Shown: positions 23,612-32,578 of the stretch, piece after piece | Numbering within the stretch: the first letter of the stretch is position 1 | Layout: every line of letters starts with the position of its first letter | From: Syngnathus acus | Taxonomy: Eukaryota > Chordata > Actinopteri > Syngnathiformes > Syngnathidae | Direction: 5' to 3' | Assembly (NCBI RefSeq): GCF_901709675.1 | Contig: NC_051097.1 | Coordinates: forward strand, 3,274,539-3,338,538 | DNA length: 64,000 bases | The notes under the pieces: model-generated | Database searches by the model: none | What the model was told of the DNA's origin: nothing | Seen by the model: only the letters and a program-made list of their open reading frames with translations | Program-made: the position numbers and the translations under genes

Positions 23612-25040
23612 ATAGTTAACCGCCCTCGGGATGATAATAATTTTGTATTTTTCATTATACTTGGTGTTTATTTAGTTTTTAGTTGTGGTTTTTAACTGTA
23701 ATTAGTTTGATTTCATATTCAGGACAAGTTGCTTAGTTTTTAAGATTGTTTAGGGTTTTGTTTTGTTCAGCTTTTAATGTTTATGTTAAGGATTTTGTCT
23801 CCATATTTGTCAAGACTGGTTAAGAAGAAAAATCAGAAGCAAGCAAGACACTTCTTTTTCTTTCTTGCGCTTGTGTGGCGATTCAGCCCTGCTCTCTGCA
23901 CTGCAAAAAGCTAACCAATCAAAAAGGGTCATGACACACCATATCTGAAGCGAAATGAGACAACGAGGGGGAGAAATAGAAAGCTGAGCTGCCCAATGAT
24001 TTAAACTCCCCTCCAAAAGTGAGGCCAATTCTTTTCATTTTGCAGTGACAATAGATGAAGCAATTTGTGTCGAAATGCTGAATGACAAAATATGAAAGCC
24101 TGTGGAATGCCTTGGAATCATGAAATTAAATGAGAGTGAATTGTACGGAATGACATTGAACAATATGGAATAATGTGGAGAAGTATTGAATTATATGGAA
24201 TTATGTAGAATGATATTAAACGATGACAAATGATGACACGCGTCATGTGATACATCTTAAGAAATGGAGATCCATGAGATTTGAGTAATTCCCAACATTT
24301 TACGACACAAGTAAGGTAAGTATCCTAAACACCATATCATTAGTTCATTTGATACCACGGCATTAACCTCAAAATAATCAAACAGATCAAATACACAAAT
24401 GCTATACCTAATCTTGACAATGAAGGCTTTGGCCGCCAGTGTGCATATGTAACCTTACAAGCGTAACGTTTTTGTGAAGTACATGGATGGAAAGCTTCAA
24501 GGCTTCATCTGGTATCAATGACGCACAAGCGGCTGAAAGCTTTCTAGCTAGTACAGGAACATCAGGACAAGGACAAACAGACTTAAAAACAGCTTATTTC
24601 CAAGAGACATATCTTGTCTCAACTCAAACATGCATCATTTTGTAGTGGGCGGGGTCATTTTATCTTTTTATTTTTTTTGGGAGGGGGTCATTTGTGCTCC
24701 TATCTCGATGACAATAAAAGGCATTCTGATTCTGATCAAACAACACGCACGACAAACACACGCTCGGATGATAGTGACCAGATTTGGGTTTCTGAAACAG
24801 AGGACACCTTTGGAAGGGGGCGTGGTCATTTTCAGTGGGCGGGGTCATTATGGGGTTTTTTTGGGGGGAGAGGGTAATTTGTGTCATGTTATGACACAAA
24901 TGACATGGTGTCTGTATAGCAATTGCATTTATTGCCCCCCCCCAAAAAATAACATATATATATACAATAACAAAAAGTTCAAAAACATATTTATACTAAA
25001 TAGTTTTATAGTGGTACACGAAGTAAAAAAAGACAAAAGA
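23612..25040. repeat. 3' flank of unit 1, duplicated in unit 2
   Basis: 23612-24150 matches 31556-31640 plus 36650-37110 (AACCGCCCTCGGGATGATAA, then CAGGACAAGTTGCTTAGTTT, then GTGAGGCCAATTCTTTTCAT). 24785-24890 matches 37145-37262 (GGGCGTGGTCATTTTCAGTG). Between them, 24150-24780 has no counterpart in unit 2. No gene is visible. TGGAAT-rich imperfect repeats occur around 24095-24210. Confidence 0.7.
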
Positions 25041-25137
25041 AATACAGCCATCGGTGCAGCATTTGAAGAAGAAAAAAGGCCTCCTATTCAGTCCTCCACT
25101 TGCGGGCTGTGTTGGCACCTTTATTTGCCACAGACAC
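25040..25137 (+). promoter_or_regulatory. duplicate of the unit first-exon end with GTAAGT donor
   Basis: GCAGCATTTGAAGAAGAAAA, CAGTCCTCCACTTGCGGGCT and CCTTTATTTGCCACAGACAC followed by GTAAGT copy 17158-17250. The following intron text to about 25520 also matches 17250-17580 and 17915-18010. This marks the start of the second unit, giving a repeat period of about 7.9 kb. It lacks the TATA module immediately upstream. Confidence 0.55.
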
Positions 25138-25559
25138 GTAAGTGCCTCATCTTCATAAGGATCACGACCCTGGCGAAAGCACGGGAATTTGAACGTGCAT
25201 TTTCGTGCGCGACTTATTTGCGAACGATACAGAAAAAAACTTGAATTGAGTGAAATGGGACGGAGTGGGACTTCCATTGAGAATGTACTGTACATGTATT
25301 ATGTTTGAGGCAGTCCAACAAAATCCCGGACAATTTTTGAAATTACCCTCGGACGGTTTTTAATTTTAGCAGGATACGTCCAGGAAAAGGAGAACGACTG
25401 GTCACCCTAATTAAAATCAATTCAAGAGTTGGGTTGTTTTTTTGGAAAACGTGCACAAAATGTTTTTTCTTTTTGCTGGGCAACAACATTAAACATCCCA
25501 CGGTCCTTCGCTAGAGGGCGTCCGGGGCCTCTCGCAAATGACTGTGTAGTATATTTTAT

Positions 25560-25690
25560 TCAGGTGTTATGCGATATACTGGTAAGCCTAAGTGTGACCA
25601 GGTCATGTTCGTGCGGGATTTTTTTGGGGCCTGGTCCATGAATGCAGATTTACTGGCGCTTGACACAGCTGGTTTCCATCAACAATGGAC
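25560..25690 (+). repeat. partial copy of the promoter-like module
   Basis: TAAGCCTAAGTGTGACCAGG, then TTGGGGCCTGGTCCATGAAT and GCAGATTTACTGGCGC match the 5' parts of 18700-18770 and 16850-16890. The TATA-containing half is absent. Confidence 0.5.
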
Positions 25691-25734
25691 AATGTGTAGA
25701 CTGTGTGGGGTCGGGAACGCAGACTGTTCAAAAG

Positions 25735-26460
25735 AACGAATCGTTTCAGTGAACAAGAGTGAACGATTCACTTCCTAAGGTGATTCGTTCTTCTTTTTTT
25801 TTTAGTTCATATGACTTCAACCCACATGCAATAATAACACAGTAGGTGTCAGTAATGCGCATCGAAGCTGGTGCCACCTCGCCGTAAATTAAAACGAGGA
25901 AGAAAATGACGTAACTTCCCGTTCATGAACGAATCGTGAATTGCATTTCCCGTTCATCAACTGAACGGATCTGTGAGTGAACGAGTTAGTGAGGGAGTGA
26001 TTTGCATTTCCCTTTCCCGTTCATCGCGAGAACGGATCAGTGACGGAACGAGTCCTGACTTTTAAGTTCGCGAACGAGACAACGAATGAACTGCCTTCCC
26101 GTGCATTAACGGATCAGTCCAGAGGCGTAGCCAGGAATTTTTCCAGTAGGGGCGCACGCCCACAGGAAAAAAAATCGAACATCACCCACGCCGTTCGCTG
26201 ATCGCTAAAACAACATCCGGGAGGCAAACGGTGAATGGATAACATCGCGCACATAGAATAGCGCAAGCACATTCGCGCAAGACCGAAAGAAAAAAACGGC
26301 ATGAAAATGAAGAATCGAAAAAGCTCGATTTTTTTCAACCGGGGCGCAGGGAGTCCTAACCGGGGCGCCGCCCCGGCTCGCCCCGGCTTGGCTACGCCTC
26401 TGGATCAGTCAGTGAACGTGTTGCGTCTCCTGGCGTGAACAATTCACCGAATGAACGTGA
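25735..26460. repeat. array of GAACGAATC / GTTCATGAAC palindromes
   Basis: Many imperfect copies of GAACGAATCG, GTGAACGATTC and CCCGTTCATGAACG fill 25735-26110, and they resume after the hAT MITE at 26403-26460. A smaller set occurs at 28235-28310 (GTTCACGAACGAGTCAGTGA). The core GTTCnnGAAC is a perfect palindrome. No known family is recognised. Confidence 0.6.
26120..26402. mobile_element. 283-bp hAT MITE with perfect 8-bp TSD
   Basis: The left end CAGAGGCGTAGCCAGG and right end TTGGCTACGCCTCTG are inverted copies. GATCAGTC flanks both sides (26112-26119, 26403-26410). It has no coding capacity. It interrupts the GAACGAATC array. Confidence 0.92.
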
Positions 26461-28014
26461 ACTATGTAAGCCAGAATGTAGATTAACGATTTGCCAAGTA
26501 AAGAAAAAACTACTCACTGAAACACCACTTCTTTTTTGCTCGTTCTCTCCAAGCTAACGACTAACTTGATTGCATGAAGAAATGCGCCGATATGCAACAA
26601 CGGGAAGATTATGCTTCTCCTTGGGTAATCTTATTTTATAATACAGTAGTTCTTAACACATGTATGCATATATGCTGTTGGATTTGGTCCACAATTTAGG
26701 GAGCGCTATCTGCGCCTCACGGCAAAAGCCATTGCCAATCACCTGTTATCCAATTCACTCACTGCGTGCTCGTTTAATTTCTTCAGATTTAGGAAAATGC
26801 AAAGACACTGAAGCAGAAATTAGACTTAGACAGGTTGGTTGAGTTCAATCATAATTCTTGTTAAGAAAGCTCTGTTTTCAGGAAAGTACAATACAGCGCT
26901 GGGCCCTTCAAGAGCAGAAAGTCTCTATTCAGAAAAGGCAACGTTCAAGGTTCTTTGGTCAGCTTATATTCAGTTGGACAGGCCGGTGTGGGGCGAGTTT
27001 GATGGGTGATGAGTCGTTGGGGTGGGGCGAGTTCGCAGTAGAGTTTGATTCCATGGGAGTGGGTGCTGGTATGGACGATTCGGTGTGTGTGTGGGGGCTG
27101 CCGTCTTCCATCCTGTCTTTCGGCCTTGGGGATCATCTTTGGCCGAGTCCTTGGCTGTCTCCTTCTGGCACCAGCTGGTTTTATCTCCAAGTGACCTTCC
27201 TGTAAACATTCTGCTCCATTCCTACACTGTCGCACCTCATCCATTCGTCATTCTTTCAATTTTGTCATTTTGTACGAAATTATGTGAGCTTTTGGCTGTC
27301 ACATCATTAATCTATTACTGTTCCCTGACTATGCAAAGTTAGTTCTTTTGATACTCCATGTCTTTGCTCACATCATTATATTCTTAGTTTAATCATGCTT
27401 CCCACCATATCTTTTCTGTTAGGCAAAACATTTCCCTCTGTGCAGAGCGTTCAGTAGTAATCGAAAAGCTGGCGTCCCGCATTAGGCGACATATGACGTT
27501 TAGTCAAAACACAAGATATAATCAAGTACTGAACGGTCAAGACGACTCTGGCCGTGTCCATGATTTAGAGAGAAAACATCAGGCATGCATTACACAGTTC
27601 CTTAAGGGTCATTAAGCTATTTAGGCAACATATCAAAAGACATTTATTTTGCAGTGCACAGAAATACATATTGAATCGTGAAGTTGTAGCAACCTCTGTT
27701 ATTATCTTATATCAGCGTATCTGTTATTGTGGCTAGGCGGGTTTTGTGTCTTTTGACCCTATTCCTTCAATGCGCCTAAATATTGTTATCCAATATATCT
27801 ACTGCAAATTTCACATTACATTGCTGGTTTGAAATGTACTTTTATTCTTATTATTATTATTTTAATAAACATTTATGTTAAAACTTTGGTGTTTTATTCC
27901 TTGTTTGTATTTTTGCCCATTAAAACAAAAATCAGACATTTGGTCAACTGCTTTATATGACAATATGTATATGTGTTTTACGTTGTTATGAGTTGGTGTC
28001 CCCCAAAATAACAT
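26461..28014. other. non-coding stretch of unit 2 with one exon-like frame
   Basis: No recognised protein. An open frame at 26858-27205 has low-complexity GC-rich text and no recognisable domain. The exon-like frame at 27423-27615 is listed separately. 27650-28010 is AT-rich, with no gene visible. Confidence 0.4.
27423..27615 (+). other. exon-like open frame, unrecognised
   Basis: A strong acceptor (CCATATCTTTTCTGTTAG) precedes 64 codons without a stop, to TAA at 27613-27615. The frame reads ERSVVIEKLASRIRRHM and later RVHDLERKHQACITQFLKGH. It is charged and helix-like and has no ATG at its start. It could be a terminal exon of an unrecognised gene or a transposon relic. I recognise no family. 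Confidence 0.25.
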
Positions 28015-28026
28015 ATGTCGGCATAA

Positions 28027-28127
28027 CGTTTTTTTTTTTTTTCGTTCAACCTTTTATTCAAACACAAACAGATTCGGTATAATCACACCATCAGTTACAA
28101 GCCAACAAATGCAAAATTAAAACATCA
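28027..28127 (-). pseudogene. 5'-truncated processed mRNA insertion with poly(A) and 12-bp TSD
   Basis: On the minus strand the insert ends AATAAAAGGTTGAACG followed by 14 A (T run at 28029-28042). AATAAA corresponds to 28058-28053, about 10 nt before the A run, as in real mRNAs. ATGTCGGCATAA flanks both sides (28015-28026, 28128-28139). This is the signature of LINE-driven retroposition of an mRNA 3' end. The source gene is unknown. Confidence 0.8.
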
Positions 28128-28314
28128 ATGTCGGCATAAGGTGTGTCGCCTGAGTTAGCAGCAATGCTGTCTGTCACTCACTAGTGAATCTTTGCGACCG
28201 ACCAATCAGCAGCGAGCGAAAGATGAAGGCGGGACTTTACGAATTTCCCGTTCACGAACGAGTCAGTGACGCAACTTCCCGTTCACGACGGAGTGATTGT
28301 TGCAAACGGATCAG

Positions 28315-28599
28315 TGTGTGTGATCAGCAGCCCTTGTGTGCGCTCACCCGAGAGAAGGGAAGCGCGGGGTATAAGATTTCAAGCTTGCAAAGGGACTCGA
28401 CATTTTGGTAGGGCGAGAGACAATTCACTCTGAAATCATTGAGTAAAATATTTTCCCAACCAACCGTACTAAAGTTTTCCTTTCCCGAGCCAGGCACTTT
28501 TCCACCGTTTGCCGTTGAAGACCAGCTGATCATCAAAGAGACTTCACCACAACATCATCATTACGGAACCGAGTTTGGTTTAAGCACAGTAACAGAGAG
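28315..28599 (+). promoter_or_regulatory. probable promoter and first exon of zinc-finger unit 2
   Basis: TATAAG at 28370-28375, then GAGACAATTCACTCTGAAAT, GTTTTCCTTTCCCGAGCCAG and TTGAAGACCAGCTGATCATC align with 16997-17160. The block ends AACAGAGAG followed by a GTAAGT donor at 28600, about 1.1 kb before the first coding exon at 29718. The exon is inferred from position, splice donor and paralogy; no transcript data are available. Confidence 0.45.
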
Positions 28600-28861
28600 G
28601 TAAGTTACGACTGTGGACCAAATTTGTCATGTTAGCACCGTTATTTGTGGCACCGCTTGGTTGCAGTAAAGAAGTGCGGGCCACTTTGATTATTATGGTA
28701 GCTACCACAGTGCTAACCGTATGATATTTAGCTTGATTTAGATGTCTTTTGTCAAGTAAACACAATGGCTTCTCTGAGAGGCGTCCTCGACGAATGTTGG
28801 AATCTTAAATGAGCCACCATCACGTTAGTTCTTGCTTGTACCGAGAGTAATGCTGTACCGT

Positions 28862-28925
28862 GGAAAGTACTCAGGATTGCGACCCCCGTGGGGACAAGCG
28901 GGATGGATGGATGGATGGATGGTTT
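28862..28925 (+). repeat. SINE 3'-end fragment
   Basis: GCGACCCCCGTGGGGACAAG then CGGG and four ATGG units are the last segment of the SINE family at 48064. Confidence 0.65.
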
Positions 28926-29174
28926 TACCGATTCATGACCACGGTCCATTGGGCGCCGTTGATCTTGGCTGCCCTTACCTGTTTGGGGGACCCCGTGGAG
29001 GCTATTTCGTGTGTTTTGGGGTGTTCTACTGTATTGAGGGCGGCTGGTTGGCCGCTGTTACTTTTTTTCCTTTGTCTTGTTGCTTTGCTTTGATGGCTTT
29101 TATCTTTCGCACTTGTTGGCTTTCTTTGTGCCGCCGTTGTGTGGCAGCCTATCGAATTGTGTGTCTTTTATATA

Positions 29175-29272
29175 CCCGCTCTGTGGTATGAATGCTGCTG
29201 GGGCCTGAATTACCCCACCCCTGGGGATCAATAAAGTTTCAATCAATCAATCAATCAATCAATGAGTATTAG
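29175..29272 (+). mobile_element. non-LTR retrotransposon 3' tail with (AATC)n
   Basis: CCTGGGGATCAATAAAGTTT followed by six CAAT/AATC units is the form of 3' tails seen in fish LINEs that end GGGGATCAATAAAGT plus a short tandem repeat. No reverse transcriptase sequence is attached here. The clade is not assigned. Confidence 0.5.
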
Positions 29273-29717
29273 CAATGGTGTTTGCAGACAGGCAGGACGC
29301 CAGGCATGCCCCCGATTTTAAATATCAATTCCTTCATGCACTCTTACAGATGATAACGCGTAATCACATTTGCAAAAACAGGTCCGATCCGCATGAAATG
29401 TCGTTTTGTGTATTGGGTCGCTTTAAGTTCACGTTGTAAACAAAACAAGTTGACACTCAAAGATTTGACGATGATTTTTTTTGTGGAACAATGCAACTAA
29501 ACTGTCCTTTGCTAAGTTTATTTTCTTGGCAAACTATCTAGTACAACAAACAATACTAGTGCGTAAATATGGGAAAAGCTATATTCAATTACTTCAACAA
29601 ATAGGTTGCGCACCGCTGTCCAAAAGACACCTTTGTTAGCAAAACATTGTTGAACAAGTGTTGTGAACCTTTGTTAGCAAAACATCGTTGAACAAGTGTT
29701 GTGATTGCAGTGTGAAA

Positions 29718-31143
29718 ATGTTTGCAAGGACCACAGCAAAGGACGTGGAGGAAAAGGACCCTAGTCGTCGACGCCTGGAAGCTCTTTGGCTCCAGCCTTA
29801 CGTTTTGTTGCGCAGAATAGGTTAGTACAAGTCTATTTTCTATTATGAATCCTCTTCCATTGTTTATTTTTAGTAGAATTCTATTGAAATCATGTGTGAT
29901 AGGCAGATTGAAGAAGTCCTTGTATAGATTTGGCCAGTTTCTCTTCAACTGTAACTTTCATTGTTAATATACATTGATATAATGTGTGTTTGCAGACATC
30001 GGTGAAGCTATTCGTCCTAAGCAGCAGGAGCCAGAGCGCACTCGCATTAAAGAAGAAGATGTGGGCAAAGAGGTCCATCACTTGAATGAACAAATGGAGC
30101 AGACGTTTCTTTGCTCCATGAAAGAGGAGGAAGAGTGGCCTTGTATTAAAGAGGAGGGAGAAGACTCGTATGACATTAAAAAGGAGGAAGAAGAAGAGGA
30201 GATCTGCAAGGTGCCATTGACTGGTGTTCCTGTGAAGAGTTTAGATGAAGGTCAACATGAGGTGAGTAAAGGGGCGGACCCTCCAATCTGCAGGTCAAGT
30301 CAACAAATGACCAGAGAAGGTGATGGAGACCACTGTGGGGGGTCACAAGCAGCTTCACCATCAGATAGTGATGACTTGTCATCACTTGCTCCTGCTGCTG
30401 CTGATGAGTCTCAAAACAAACACAACCAATGTTCTCAGTGTGGGAAATATTTTGCTAATTACAGTGATTTGAAACGACACATGAGAATGCACACAAAAAA
30501 GAAAAACTTTTCCTGCTCAGTTTGTGGCCAAGAATTCTCTCGGAGGGGACATTTAAATGAGCACACAAAAATCCACACTGGCGAGAAACCGTTTTCGTGC
30601 TCAGTTTGTGGCAAAACATTTAGTCGTAATTCAGTTTTAAAATATCACACAACAATCCACACTGGCGAGAGAGCTTTTTCATGCTCTGTTTGTGGCCAAA
30701 CATTCTCTCGTAAGGCAGTTTTAGAAATTCACACAAGAATCCACACCGGCGAGAAACCTTTTTCATGCTCAGTTTGTGGCCAAACATTCTCTTGTAAGGC
30801 AGTTTTAAAAATTCACACAAGAATCCACACTGGCGAGAAACCTTTTTCATGCTCAGTTTGTGGCAAAACTTTCTCTCAGAGGAGACTTTTAAAAAGGCAC
30901 ATAAGTACTCACACAGATGAGAAACCTTTTTCCTGCTCAGATTGTGGCAAAAGTTTCCGTCAGAAGGAAAAGCTAACACTCCATACAAGAATCCACACTG
31001 GTGAGAAACCTTTTTCATGCTCAGTTTGTGGCAAAAAATGCTCTCAAAGGAGATATTTAAATACGCACACAAGAATCCACACTGGTGAGAAAAGTTTTCC
31101 TGCTCAGTTTGTGGCCAAAGATTTTCAACGAAGATATCTTTAA
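29718..31143 (+). CDS. C2H2 zinc-finger paralogue, frameshifted after finger 8 (unit 2)
   Basis: Exons 29718-29820 and 29996-31143 give 416 aa. Exon 1 begins MFARTTAKDVEEKDPSRRRL. Exon 2 repeats DIGEAIRPKQQEPERTRIKE and the acidic region of the unit 1 protein. Eight C2H2 fingers are in frame; finger 8 has Cys in place of the core Phe. Near 31086-31092 one base is missing relative to the usual GAGAAACCTTTTTCCTGC linker text, so the frame runs into TAA at 31141. The original frame continues to 31424 with three more finger units; the last has Gln for the first zinc-ligand His. Either a shortened 8-finger protein is made or this is an early pseudogene. Unit 1 ends at the equivalent GNDP. Confidence 0.75.
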
Positions 31144-31424
31144 CATACCACTCAAGAACTCACACTGGTGAGAAACCTTTTTGCTGCTCAGTTTGTGACC
31201 AAAGATTCGGTCGTAAGGATATTCTAATAGTTCATACAAGAACCCACACTGTTGAGAAACCTTTTTCCTGCTCAGTTTGTGGCCAAAAATTTGGTTGTAA
31301 GAGAACCTTAAAAAGACAGACGAGAATCCACACTGGCGAGAACGCTGTTGCCTGCTCAGTCACTTGCCAAAGAGTCTCTATTGAGAATTCCGAGTGTGTT
31401 GGGGAGATGGGAAATGATCCGTGA
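31144..31424 (+). pseudogene. out-of-frame 3' remainder of the unit 2 zinc-finger gene
   Basis: This stretch still reads as three finger units in the frame lost at about 31088 and ends in the same tail as unit 1 (SIENSECVGE, then GNDP and TGA at 31422-31424). It keeps HTGEKPF-type linkers, one changed to HTVEKPF. Few other changes suggest the frameshift is recent. Confidence 0.75.
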
Positions 31425-32437
31425 AGTTTTCACCTTCTATTTAAGCAGACTTCATGAGTTTTTGTATCAATGATAATTCTATTCCATATGCATATTTGAT
31501 TGGGATGCTGAACTCTTTACCACAGTTTGTATTTTGGTCGTGATGAATTTGAAATAATAGTTAACCGCCCTCGGGATGATAATAGTTTTGTATTTGTCAT
31601 TATACACGGTGTTTATTTTGTTTTTTATTTGTGGTTTTTAACTAATTGCCGTATTTTCCGCCCTAAAAGGCGCACCGGATTATAAGGCGCACCTTCAATG
31701 AACGGCCCATTTTAAAACTTTGTCCATAAAAAGGCGCACCGGATTATAAGGCGCATAAAATAGAAGCTATACTGCAACAAACTGAGGTTGACTAGGGTTG
31801 CGGTATGCATCCACTAGCCAATAACCAACGAGCCCTCTGTAAACAATCGCGTTTCTCAAACGATCTCCTATAAAATGATCGGAAATGACTAAAGTTCGAT
31901 CTAACGCATTGGTACTACTTACCTATGTTTCCCTTCCATATCGATCCGTAGATTTACTCGAAACATTAACAGAGCAGCCTATTTTCACATGAAATAGCCT
32001 GGTACGTATAGCAGCTATCGTTATAGCATTAGCCATCCGCAAAGTCCCACGAGCCTCAGCTCGCAATCTCCCATGAGCCTCAGCAAAGTGTAAACAATCG
32101 CGTTTCTCAAACGATCTCCTATAAAATGATCGGAACTGACTAAAGTTGGATCTAACGCATTGGTACTGCTTACCTATGTTTCCCTTCCATATCAATCCGT
32201 AAATTTACTCGAAACATTAACGGAGCAGCCTATTTTGAAATGAAATAGCCTCGCGGGTACAACAGCTATTCGGTGACGCCCCCTGACTACAGTTACCGTA
32301 ATGTTGGGAAGCGATGCGACCTTGTAATTTACTAGTCGTACTAAAACGTACTGAAACATTTTGGCAGAGCACTGTGTACAACCAGTATGGATCAACAAAT
32401 TCGTCAATTGATCCATATATAAGGCGCACTGGACTAT

Positions 32438-32503
32438 AGAGGCTTTGCAGTCACGTGGTTTTATCACGTGATTTTGTGTTATGCCGCCATCTTGGCGGTC
32501 AAC
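32438..32503 (+). promoter_or_regulatory. left terminus with E-boxes and YY1-like motif
   Basis: After the 13-bp inverted repeat come two CACGTG hexamers (32452-32457, 32465-32470), then GCCGCCATCTTGGCGGTCAAC at 32483-32503. The last block is repeated inverted at 36513-36534. CCGCCATCTT is a strong YY1-type site. The first ATG of the YqaJ gene is about 76 nt further in, so this is a likely promoter as well as a transposase-binding region. Confidence 0.5.
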
Positions 32504-32578
32504 TCGTCAGCTCGTTCCTACGTGTTTGTATGGATTGTCTGATTTCTGCGCTACGTTTTCACCGATTTCATCCGAATT

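Noticed and set aside
26858-27205. 115-codon open frame
   Set aside because: Low-complexity composition, equally open on the other strand, no domain and no clear splice context.
31923-32467. Minus-strand frames conserved at 53904-54427
   Set aside because: Conservation is explained by the two MITE copies being nearly identical DNA; there is no recognisable domain.
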